Shown here: in pieces, positions 6,232 to 12,040 of the stretch
How the letters are laid out: every line of letters starts with the position of its first letter
Position numbering within the stretch: position 1 is the stretch's first letter
NCBI GenBank assembly: GCA_964428895.1
Contig: CAYRZU010000072.1
Span: forward strand, 1 to 16,504
Length of the DNA: 16,504 nucleotides
Direction of reading: 5' to 3'
DNA from: HyVt-337 sp964428895
Lineage (GTDB): Bacteria; Planctomycetota; Phycisphaerae; SM23-33
Notes under the pieces: model-generated
What the model saw: the letters and a program-made list of their open reading frames with translations, nothing else
Told to the model about the DNA's origin: nothing
The model's database searches: none
Program-made: the position numbers and the translations under genes

Positions 6232-6584
6232 GTGGCGCAACATCCTAGCGCCGGCAGGCCGCCGAAGAACTCCGACAGCTCGCGCAACGGCGCTTCGGCC
6301 ACGCGACAGACCATGTGCTGGCCGTGCCGCTGGATGTCGACCAGCCCGGCCTCCCGCAACTTCCGCACGTGGTGCGACAGCGTCGACGCGGCGATATTGA
6401 GCTTCTCGCCCAGCTCGCCCACGCACGCACACAGCTCGCCCGGCATCTGCCGCCGCGCCTGCCGCGTTCGGCCGCCGCTGCAACACTGCACCAGCCGCAA
6501 GAACACCTTCAGCCGCGTCGGGTTTGCCAACGCCTTCAGCATCCCCGCCAACCGGTCCGGATCGATATTTCGATAGTTCGACAT
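6228..6584 (-). CDS. ArsR-family metalloregulator of the hgcAB operon
   Basis: A 118-aa winged-helix repressor. ALANPTRLKVFLRL (18-31) and AASTLSHHVRKLREAGLV (65-82) are the ArsR/SmtB dimer and recognition-helix blocks. GELCACVGELGEKL (49-62) carries a Cys-x-Cys in the place where ArsR proteins bind As(III) (usual ELCVCDL). Further cysteines at 34-35 and 115-116 could add thiol ligands. ArsR-like genes commonly precede hgcAB in other genomes. The protein starts MSNYRNIDPD; its first codons lie within the hairpin-like dyad at 6561-6600, and the promoter -10 is only seven bases before the ATG. It ends in an ATGA overlap with hgcA. It probably senses a soft metal or metalloid (As(III), Hg(II) or similar) and represses its own operon; which ligand cannot be decided from sequence. 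Confidence 0.92.
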   Translation of the reverse strand: MSNYRNIDPDRLAGMLKALANPTRLKVFLRLVQCCSGGRTRQARRQMPGELCACVGELGEKLNIAASTLSHHVRKLREAGLVDIQRHGQHMVCRVAEAPLRELSEFFGGLPALGCCAT

Positions 6585-6600
6585 ATATCAAACTATAGCA
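6561..6600 (-). promoter_or_regulatory. arsR-hgcAB operator, diverged hairpin repeat (copy f)
   Basis: Read on the minus strand, this is TGCTATAGTTTGATA, TATGTCGAAC, TATCGAAATATCGAT. Over the 26-base core (6569-6594) it matches hairpins b and e at 25 positions, and d at 24. The outer arms are not paired. The inner palindrome GTTTGATATATGTCGAAC (14/18) has the size and AT-rich centre of ArsR/SmtB operators. It overlaps the promoter -10, the likely transcription start and the first codons of arsR. Confidence 0.68.
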
Positions 6601-6619
6601 ACTCCTCCGCGGAGGTCAA
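6592..6619 (-). promoter_or_regulatory. Promoter of the arsR-hgcA-hgcB operon
   Basis: On the minus strand: TTGACC (6614-6619), 16-base spacer, TATAGT (6592-6597). The ATG at 6584 lies seven bases after the -10, so transcription would start at or next to the A of ATG (leaderless). The only ribosome-like GGAGGAG is 17 bases before ATG and upstream of the start point. A perfect 12-bp palindrome CCTCCGCGGAGG (6604-6615) fills most of the spacer. Confidence 0.7.
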
Positions 6620-6732
6620 GAGGGAAATGTCGGTGGGCGCCGCCGGGCCCCAAGACACACGCCCCGCTGGCTCTTCCGCCGGCCCCTTTGCCCACCGCCG
6701 CAACGGGCCCCGGCCGCATCTGAGCCCGCGGC

Positions 6733-6772
6733 GATCTTAGTTCGACTATTCGACAACTATCGAACTGAGGTC
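6733..6772 (+). repeat. Hairpin repeat, copy g
   Basis: GATCTTAGTTCGACT, ATTCGACAAC, TATCGAACTGAGGTC. The loop corresponds to the reverse complement of the b/d/e loop, so it is in the opposite orientation to those copies. Confidence 0.9.
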
Positions 6773-6926
6773 GGCGCCGGTCTTGAGTGTGTCCGCGCGA
6801 TGGATAACGGCGGGTGCCGCCGCACCTCCTTCGCCGACCCTCCGCCCACTGTCCCAACGGGTCCCGGCCGCATCTGAGCCGGCGGCGATCTTAGTTCGAC
6901 TATTCAACAACTATCGAACTAAGGCC
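6747..6926 (+). repeat. 180-bp exact direct duplication, first copy
   Basis: These 180 bases appear identical to 7066-7245 (offset 319) by base-by-base reading. The segment runs from the loop of hairpin g through all of hairpin h. Perfect identity implies a very recent duplication or ongoing gene conversion. Confidence 0.9.
6887..6926 (+). repeat. Hairpin repeat, copy h
   Basis: GATCTTAGTTCGACT, ATTCAACAAC, TATCGAACTAAGGCC. It is identical to copy j, including the G-to-A change in the loop. Confidence 0.9.
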
Positions 6927-7051
6927 AACGCCGATCTTGGGTCTGTCGGGATGAATGGACGAGGGCGGCTGCGTGCCCCCGCAGCTGGCTCTTCCGCCGG
7001 CCCCTTCGCCCACTGCCGCAACGGGTCCCGCCCGCATCTGAGCCGGGCGGT

Positions 7052-7091
7052 GATCGTAGTTCGATTATTCGACAACTATCGAACTGAGGTC
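7052..7091 (+). repeat. Hairpin repeat, copy i
   Basis: GATCGTAGTTCGATT, ATTCGACAAC, TATCGAACTGAGGTC. The right half is identical to copy g; the left arm differs at two positions. Confidence 0.9.
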
Positions 7092-7245
7092 GGCGCCGGT
7101 CTTGAGTGTGTCCGCGCGATGGATAACGGCGGGTGCCGCCGCACCTCCTTCGCCGACCCTCCGCCCACTGTCCCAACGGGTCCCGGCCGCATCTGAGCCG
7201 GCGGCGATCTTAGTTCGACTATTCAACAACTATCGAACTAAGGCC
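7066..7245 (+). repeat. 180-bp exact direct duplication, second copy
   Basis: Identical to 6747-6926. It covers the loop of hairpin i through all of hairpin j. The sequences diverge sharply on both sides: GATT versus GACT on the left, and GTTGCC versus AACGCC on the right. Confidence 0.9.
7206..7245 (+). repeat. Hairpin repeat, copy j
   Basis: GATCTTAGTTCGACT, ATTCAACAAC, TATCGAACTAAGGCC. It is followed by the GCTCTCGGTGG module and an esterase remnant, the same order as after copy a. Confidence 0.9.
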
Positions 7246-7269
7246 GTTGCCGCTCTCGGTGGAGCTGCA

Positions 7270-7365
7270 GCGCGGTGGGGCTCCCGTTCCGCCGCGTAGA
7301 ACGCAATGCCTGCACCTCGCCCGCACGTGGACCCCACAGCCCAATTCGGCCGGGCCTCCGGGCGG
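7270..7365 (-). pseudogene. Second decayed esterase 5' fragment inside the array
   Basis: Read leftward, this gives RIGLWGPRAGEVQALRSTRR. The remnant at 2340 gives RLALYGPRAREVNALRSTRR and the live esterase RLALYGPREWQVFQR. The two remnants resemble each other more than the live gene and share the DNA block CGCCGCGTAGAACG. Hairpin k abuts its 5' end where the first five codons should be, and hairpin j lies beyond its 3' end. Confidence 0.55.
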
Positions 7366-7366
7366 T

Positions 7367-7406
7367 GGTCTTAGTTCGAGATTTCGACAACTCTCGAACT
7401 GAGGCC
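7367..7406 (+). repeat. Hairpin repeat, copy k
   Basis: GGTCTTAGTTCGAGA, TTTCGACAAC, TCTCGAACTGAGGCC. The A-to-C change at the third arm base is compensated (GAGA pairs with TCTC), so the stem is preserved although the sequence changed. Confidence 0.9.
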
Positions 7407-7526
7407 GGCGCCGGTCTTGAGTGTGTCCGCGCGATGGATAACGGCGGCGTGTGCCCCCGCACCTCCTTCGCCGACCCCTCCGCCCACTGTCGCAACGGGG
7501 CTCTGGCCCCATACAGACCGGGCGGT

Positions 7527-7566
7527 GGTCTTAGTTCGACTATTCGACAACTATCGAACTAAGGCC
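7527..7566 (+). repeat. Hairpin repeat, copy l
   Basis: GGTCTTAGTTCGACT, ATTCGACAAC, TATCGAACTAAGGCC. It is the last copy to the right; nothing of this family was seen from 7567 to the cupin gene. Confidence 0.9.
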
Positions 7567-7762
7567 AACGCCGATCTTGGGTGTGTCGGGATGATGGTGC
7601 GGGGGAGGATGAGTGGCTCGCCGGTTCCTTCCTGGTCAGTCGGCGGCGACTCCGGCTGTGGCGCCATGACCGCCACCTGGACCGCCGACGCCATACGCAG
7701 GGGAGTGAGAATCCGCGTGAAACACGCCGGCCGTTGCGGGCACAATGGATGGAAGCGAACTG

Positions 7763-7786
7763 CATGGCCACGCGAGCGTGGCCATG
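7763..7786. repeat. Perfect 11-bp inverted repeat before the cupin gene
   Basis: CATGGCCACGC, GA, GCGTGGCCATG. It lies between a possible -10 (CACAAT, 7741-7746) and the ribosome site of the gene at 7812, so it would be in that gene's leader. It could be an intergenic repeat or a regulator site. Confidence 0.6.
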
Positions 7787-7811
7787 GCACCCGGACCTAC
7801 GGGAGTGACCC

Positions 7812-8291
7812 ATGGACGAACTGGACAAGGCCCTTGCCGAGGGCATCACGGGCGAGCTTCGCGACGAAGCGATCGCCGCCTTCAACACCCAACTCGACGA
7901 ATGGGGGCTGGCCATGCCGCCGGTCGAGCCCATCGTGTGCGATTGCGGGCTGGGCGAGTTCTACAACGTAGGCCTGATCGAGTGTTGGGTGGCCAATGAA
8001 TTGGCCGCCGGCTATTGCGGGAAGTTCCTGTTCGTCTTCGACGGCCAGGCCTGCCCGCTCCACCACCATCGCACCAAGACCGAGACATTCTTCATCGTTA
8101 AGGGCCAGGTGCGGATGATGTTCGACGGCCGCGAGCGAATGATGGGGCCCGGCGAGGTACTGAAGGTGCCAGTCGGCGCCGACCACGCCTTCACCGGCGA
8201 CGGCCCGGCCTTGCTGCTGGAAGTCTCCATGCCCTGCGAAGTCACCGACAACGTCTTCGCCGACGACCGAATCACCAAAGGTCGTGAGTAG
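7812..8291 (+). CDS. Cupin protein, D-lyxose isomerase-like
   Basis: A 159-aa single-domain cupin. The metal site appears as CPLHHHRTKTETF (81-93) with His84, His86 and Glu91, and a later His125 in VGADHAF. Blocks CGLGEFYNVGL (45-55), KFLFVFDGQACP (71-82) and the C-terminal NVFADDRI (147-154) resemble small D-lyxose ketol-isomerases of the YdaE type. Those interconvert D-lyxose and D-xylulose (also D-mannose and D-fructose) with Mn(II). GGGAG sits six bases before the ATG. It stands alone between the repeat array and the glycosyltransferase operon. A link to sugar supply for that operon is possible but unproven. The family is convincing as a cupin and moderate as an isomerase; a non-enzymatic sugar-binding cupin is the alternative. 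Confidence 0.75.
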   Translation: MDELDKALAEGITGELRDEAIAAFNTQLDEWGLAMPPVEPIVCDCGLGEFYNVGLIECWVANELAAGYCGKFLFVFDGQACPLHHHRTKTETFFIVKGQVRMMFDGRERMMGPGEVLKVPVGADHAFTGDGPALLLEVSMPCEVTDNVFADDRITKGRE

Positions 8292-8313
8292 TCGGCGCCC
8301 CCGCCCGCCCAAA

Positions 8314-8327
8314 ACGCTTGCAAGCGT
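8314..8327. repeat. 14-bp perfect palindrome ACGCTTGCAAGCGT
   Basis: It sits 23 bases after the cupin stop and 85 bases before the PAP2-glycosyltransferase start. A weak promoter could overlap it (GCTTGC-17-TATCCT, 8317-8345). There is no T-tract. Role unknown; it may be an operator or chance in GC-rich DNA. Confidence 0.4.
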
Positions 8328-8411
8328 GCCCGCCGGGCGTATCCTACGCGGCGTACGAGGCCGGTGCGGATGGGCGTGTAGCCCGACCGGTCGCACGGAC
8401 GCTCCAGATAC

Positions 8412-10868
8412 ATGCCCTCCCTAACCACAACGGCGAAGCGCACCGCTCGGTCGAACCCGACCGCCGTGTTCCTGTTCGTGCTGTTTGCGATCATGGCGGT
8501 GGCGGTCTCGTTCCATGACCGCAACTGGTCCGAGCTGTTCACGGCCCACAAGCCGATGCTCAACCAGTTCCTGGACATCATGCACGTATTCGGGGGTGGG
8601 CACACCATCATCCTGATCGCCTTGGCGTTGGGGGCGATGGGCAAGCGTCGCGCCGCGGTGGATTTGATCGTGGCGGTATTGGTGGCCTCGGCGATTGTGT
8701 GGATCCTCAAGCCGGCGATCTGGCGGATTCGCCCCAGCGGCAAGGACTTCTCTTTTCCCAGCGGCGATGCCGCCGTGGCGGCCACGCTGATCGTGCCCTT
8801 ACTGGCTCGGAGATGGTGGACACTGCTGGGAACGTTGCCGGTCGTGTTGGTGGTGGCCGCCGACCGGATGGCCCACAACTACCACTACGCGTCCGACACC
8901 ATGGCCGGCATCGCGGTGGGCATCTTGGGTGGACTGATCGCCCAGGCGTTGGTGGATCGATATTGGCTGCCCGCCCAGAAGAGCAAATGGCGCCTTCACC
9001 GCGCCGGCTGGCTGGGGCTGGCTGTCGCCGCGGCAGTCCTCGGCTGCTTCGGCGTCTTGGGGGATGACGAGGACGTTCTAAGCTTCTTGACCAATTTCGG
9101 CCCGGCGATGGCGTTGCTGGTGGCGGCGGCGTGGCTGCCGATGCTGGCGAAACTGTGGAAGGGGAAGTTCCGCGCCCTGACACGCCGCCCGTGGCTGACC
9201 GCCGCGCTGATCGTAGTGGCGGTGATCGCCGTCTACATGTTGCTGGCCTCGCAGTGCGCGCTGTTCGACCGCGACGAGCCCCGCTACGCCAAGGCCGCCG
9301 CGGAGATGTTGGCCTCCGGCAATTTCGCCGAGCCGACGTTCAACGGCGAGTACCGGCTCCACAAGCCGCCGGCGATCTATTGGCTGATGGCCGGGTCGGT
9401 CAAGCTGATCGGCCGAAGCGAGTTGGCGTTTCGTTTGCCGTCGATTGTGGCCACGGGCCTGTCACTGCTATTGCTGTGTCGCATCCAGCGCCGCCTGCTG
9501 GGCGGGTCGGGCGCGTGGGCAATGCTGATCCTGGCGACCAGCACCATCATGATGATGGCCGGCACGTGGGCGATCACCGACGCCGTGCTGCTGCTGACGG
9601 TGGTCGCGGCGATGACGTTATTCGTCGACGACCTGCTGGTGGGCCCCCGATGGTGGCGAACGTTGACGGCCGGCGCCGTGTGGGGCGCGTCGCTGCTGGT
9701 TAAGGGACCGGTGGGCGTGGGGGTAATCGTGGCGAGCATCGGGCTTTCGTGGTGGCTGGCCCGGCGTGACTCGAAGCTAACGGCCCGCTACTGGCTGCAC
9801 ATCCTGGTGGCGCTGGTGATCGGCGTGGGCGTGATTCTGGCCTGGGCGATTCCGACCAACATCGCCACGGGCGGCAAGTTGGTGGAGGTCGTCAACGAGC
9901 AATTCGTCCAACGGCTGTTCACACCCATGGAGGGCCACGGCGGCGCGTTCTGGCCCACCTTGCCCTTCTACCTGCCGGTACTGATCGTGGGCTTCCTGCC
10001 GTGGACGATGCTGCTGGGCGGTTCGGCCTCGGCCGCGCTGGCTGGCCGCGTGGGTGGCCGGCCGGGCCGAGCAGTCATCATCGGCTGGGCTCTGCCGACC
10101 TTCATCATTATGTCACTGGTGGCCACCAAGCTGCCGCACTACATCCTGCCGATGTTTCCGGCGCTGGCGTTGGCGGCGGCCGGCCTATTGAGCCGCTCCG
10201 ATGACCTGACTCGCCGCGAACGGGCATGGCTCGTCCACGGCGACCGGACCTTTGCGATCATGATCGGTCTTGGCGGACTGGTCTTAGCCAGCGCGCCGGT
10301 GGCCATGACGGTTCTGGTGGGGTTGGGCTTCCCGGAAATGCGAGACGTCATGGAAGCGGGCCTGGCCGGCGGGTTGGTGCTGCTGGCGATGGCGATGGCC
10401 CAACGCCCGCTCAATCGGTTCGTGCATCTGCGACTGAAGGCGGCCGTGCTGGTGCTAAGCGTGTTGATTGTCTCGCTGACAATGGGATTCATCTGCCTGC
10501 CGCGGCTGGCCAACCACCAGTTCACCAAGCCGCTGGCCGCTGACCTCAACGCCCGCTACGCGGGTACGCCGATCGTCACCTGCGACTTCGACGAACCCAG
10601 CCTCCTGTTCTACCTGGACCGGCCTGAGGTGATCGACAACATCGACTGGCATCAGATCCCGGCCTGGGCCGAAGACAGCCGCCCGGCCTTGCTGATTACG
10701 ACGGCCGAAGAAATCGACGAACTGCGACAACGTCGTCCCCTGCCGACCAACATGATCAAAGTCGCACGCACCGAGGGATTCAACTATTCTAAGGGCCGCT
10801 GGCGAACGGTGCTGGTCTACGCCCGCAATCTGCCCGAGGCTCAACCTGAAAGGTCATCGCATGACTGA
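8412..10868 (+). CDS. PAP2 phosphatase fused to ArnT-like glycosyltransferase
   Basis: An 818-aa multi-spanning membrane protein with two enzymatic domains. Residues about 15-190 are a PAP2 phosphatase: K100-x6-R107-P108, PSGD (116-119) and R152-x5-H158-x3-D162. The second motif is normally PSGH; Asp replaces the catalytic-site His. Residues about 260-800 are a GT-C enzyme of the ArnT/PMT type: FDRDEPRYAKAAAEMLASG (285-303, with the Asp-Glu pair at 288-289) and LHKPPAIYWL (316-325). PAP2 enzymes remove phosphates from lipid A or polyprenyl diphosphate; ArnT-type enzymes move a sugar from a polyprenyl phosphate to an envelope acceptor. The fusion suggests both steps act on one target. No good ribosome site precedes the ATG. 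It overlaps the next gene by eight bases. Confidence 0.85.
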   Translation: MPSLTTTAKRTARSNPTAVFLFVLFAIMAVAVSFHDRNWSELFTAHKPMLNQFLDIMHVFGGGHTIILIALALGAMGKRRAAVDLIVAVLVASAIVWILKPAIWRIRPSGKDFSFPSGDAAVAATLIVPLLARRWWTLLGTLPVVLVVAADRMAHNYHYASDTMAGIAVGILGGLIAQALVDRYWLPAQKSKWRLHRAGWLGLAVAAAVLGCFGVLGDDEDVLSFLTNFGPAMALLVAAAWLPMLAKLWKGKFRALTRRPWLTAALIVVAVIAVYMLLASQCALFDRDEPRYAKAAAEMLASGNFAEPTFNGEYRLHKPPAIYWLMAGSVKLIGRSELAFRLPSIVATGLSLLLLCRIQRRLLGGSGAWAMLILATSTIMMMAGTWAITDAVLLLTVVAAMTLFVDDLLVGPRWWRTLTAGAVWGASLLVKGPVGVGVIVASIGLSWWLARRDSKLTARYWLHILVALVIGVGVILAWAIPTNIATGGKLVEVVNEQFVQRLFTPMEGHGGAFWPTLPFYLPVLIVGFLPWTMLLGGSASAALAGRVGGRPGRAVIIGWALPTFIIMSLVATKLPHYILPMFPALALAAAGLLSRSDDLTRRERAWLVHGDRTFAIMIGLGGLVLASAPVAMTVLVGLGFPEMRDVMEAGLAGGLVLLAMAMAQRPLNRFVHLRLKAAVLVLSVLIVSLTMGFICLPRLANHQFTKPLAADLNARYAGTPIVTCDFDEPSLLFYLDRPEVIDNIDWHQIPAWAEDSRPALLITTAEEIDELRQRRPLPTNMIKVARTEGFNYSKGRWRTVLVYARNLPEAQPERSSHD

Positions 10869-11607
10869 CGCCACACCGAGCGTGTATTTATCGGTGGTCG
10901 CCCCGGCCTACAACGAGGTCGAGAACATTCCCGCGCTGGTTTCGGAGGTCGCCGCAGCAGCCGAGCGAACCGGCGAGAGCTGGGAATTCGTCCTGGTCGA
11001 CGACTGCAGCGACGACGGCTCGCGCGAACTCCTGCGCGAGCTGATGACGACCGTCCCGCAACTGCGCGTGCTGGCCCAGCGGAAGCGCTCCGGCCAGACC
11101 GCCGCCCTGGAGGCCGGCCTGCGAGCGGTGCGAGGGCTGTATGTGGCCACACTGGATTCCGACCTGCAAAACGACCCGGCCGAGATTCCCCGCATGGTCG
11201 AGTTGCTCGCCGGCGGCAAGTGGGACATGGTCAACGGCTGGCGGAAGGAGCGAAACGACCCGTGGATGCGAAAGCTGTCGACCAAGGTCGCCAACGGCGT
11301 GCGGAACTGGCTGACGCATGAGTCCATTCACGATTCGGCCTGCGGTCTCAAGGCCTACCGGCGGGAAGTCACCGACAAACTGAAGCTGTTCAACGGCCTG
11401 CACCGCTTCCTGCCGACGTTGGCCAAGATGAACGGCTTTCGCGTGACCGAAATCGTCGTCAACCACCGGCCCCGGACCGCGGGCGTGGCCAAGTACGGCG
11501 TATGGAACCGCGTCTTCAAGGCCCTGCGAGACACCTTCGCCATTCGCTGGATGCAGAAGCGCAACCTGCTTTACGAAACAACCGAACTGGAGCGAACCGA
11601 TGCCTGA
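10861..11607 (+). CDS. GT2 glycosyltransferase, DPM1/ArnC type
   Basis: A 248-aa family 2 glycosyltransferase of GT-A fold. LSVVAPAYNEVENI (10-23) is the nucleotide-binding start. FVLVDDCSDDGS (43-54) and LDSDLQNDPAEIP (97-109) hold the metal-binding and acceptor Asp residues. RKERNDPWMRKLSTKVAN matches the DPM1/ArnC pattern. It lacks the C-terminal membrane helices of ArnC and resembles the short DPM1 form. These enzymes attach a sugar from a nucleotide donor to polyprenyl phosphate on the cytoplasmic face. It overlaps both neighbours by eight bases (10861-10868 and 11600-11607), indicating one translationally coupled operon. It would make the lipid-linked sugar used by the upstream ArnT-like domain. 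The sugar identity is not visible. Confidence 0.9.
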   Translation: MTDATPSVYLSVVAPAYNEVENIPALVSEVAAAAERTGESWEFVLVDDCSDDGSRELLRELMTTVPQLRVLAQRKRSGQTAALEAGLRAVRGLYVATLDSDLQNDPAEIPRMVELLAGGKWDMVNGWRKERNDPWMRKLSTKVANGVRNWLTHESIHDSACGLKAYRREVTDKLKLFNGLHRFLPTLAKMNGFRVTEIVVNHRPRTAGVAKYGVWNRVFKALRDTFAIRWMQKRNLLYETTELERTDA

Positions 11608-11962
11608 TGATATGTGGAACACCCTCCTGGAGAAGATGCAGGATTTCTGGTTCATCTTCGTGGGCCTGCCCGCCCAGGCGGCCTTCACCGGCCGGTTCGT
11701 GGTCCAGTGGATTGCGTCGGAGCGAGCGGGCAAGAGTGTGGTGCCCTTGGCGTTCTGGTATTTTAGCCTGGCCGGCAGCTTGGGGCTGGCGACGTATTTC
11801 ACCTTCGGCCGTTACGAGCCCCTCGGCGCGCTGGGGACGCTGATCCCCTCCGGCATCTACATCCGAAACCTGGTGCTGATCTACAAGCATCGGCGCAAAG
11901 AGGCCGAGGAAGACCACCTGCTCGGCGAAGAGGCCGACACGGCCGAAGCGGCCGGCAGCTAG
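11600..11962 (+). CDS. LAB_N (lipid A biosynthesis N-terminal) membrane protein
   Basis: A 120-aa protein with about three membrane segments. FVGLPAQAAFTGRFVVQWIASERAGKS, VVPLAFWYFSLAGSLGL and IPSGIYIRNLVLIYK match the LAB_N domain: conserved Q..F..RF..QW..SE, S..P..FW, YIRNL. LAB_N was named from the N-terminus of some lipid-A-disaccharide synthases. As a stand-alone protein it is repeatedly found with DPM1-like and ArnT-like genes, and it may flip or present the lipid-linked sugar, though its role is not settled. Its start overlaps the GT2 stop by eight bases. It is the last gene of the operon, followed by a strong terminator. Confidence 0.9.
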   Translation: MPDDMWNTLLEKMQDFWFIFVGLPAQAAFTGRFVVQWIASERAGKSVVPLAFWYFSLAGSLGLATYFTFGRYEPLGALGTLIPSGIYIRNLVLIYKHRRKEAEEDHLLGEEADTAEAAGS

Positions 11963-11990
11963 ACGCCCACCGACTATCAGGGAAATGAAA

Positions 11991-12026
11991 AACGCCCACG
12001 CATCGCAATGCGTGGGCGTTCGTTTT
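11991..12026. terminator. Bidirectional intrinsic terminator
   Basis: AACGCCCACGCAT (11991-12003), loop CGCA, ATGCGTGGGCGTT (12008-12020): a perfect 13-bp stem. It is followed by TTTT on the plus strand and by a T-run on the minus strand (complement of GAAAAA just before 11991). It ends the rightward glycosyltransferase operon and the leftward dehydrogenase gene. Confidence 0.92.
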
Positions 12027-12040
12027 GGGTGCGGTCGCGG

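Larger units (their letters stand above)
6733..7566. repeat. Six-unit hairpin array beside the hgcAB operon
   Basis: Six hairpins (g-l) start at 6733, 6887, 7052, 7206, 7367 and 7527, at intervals of 154, 165, 154, 161 and 160 bases. Sequences between them are related modules, not random. GTCGGCGCCGGTCTTGAGTG follows g and i, and follows k in near-identical form. CAACGCCGATCTTGGGT follows h and l. GCCGCTCTCGGTGG follows j and also follows hairpin a at 2158. The alternation gives a dimeric unit of about 319 bases. No gene is supported in 6620-7811; open frames here are products of the repeat. Confidence 0.9.

Noticed and set aside
5062..6591. A 509-aa HgcA starting at 6591
   Set aside because: The first 120 codons overlap the arsR-like gene in another frame; the ATGA overlap at 6228-6231 gives a 389-aa protein that fits the family.
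6733..7566. CRISPR array
   Set aside because: The repeats are regular, but the 110-125-base spacers are related to one another and two are identical, the repeats are palindromic over 40 bases, and no cas gene is present.
6733..7566. Integron attC cassette array
   Set aside because: There are no open cassettes between the hairpins, no recognisable core GTTRRRY sites and no integrase gene in the window.
2118..7566. Hairpins as intrinsic terminators
   Set aside because: No copy is followed by a T-run on either strand, unlike the terminator at 11991.
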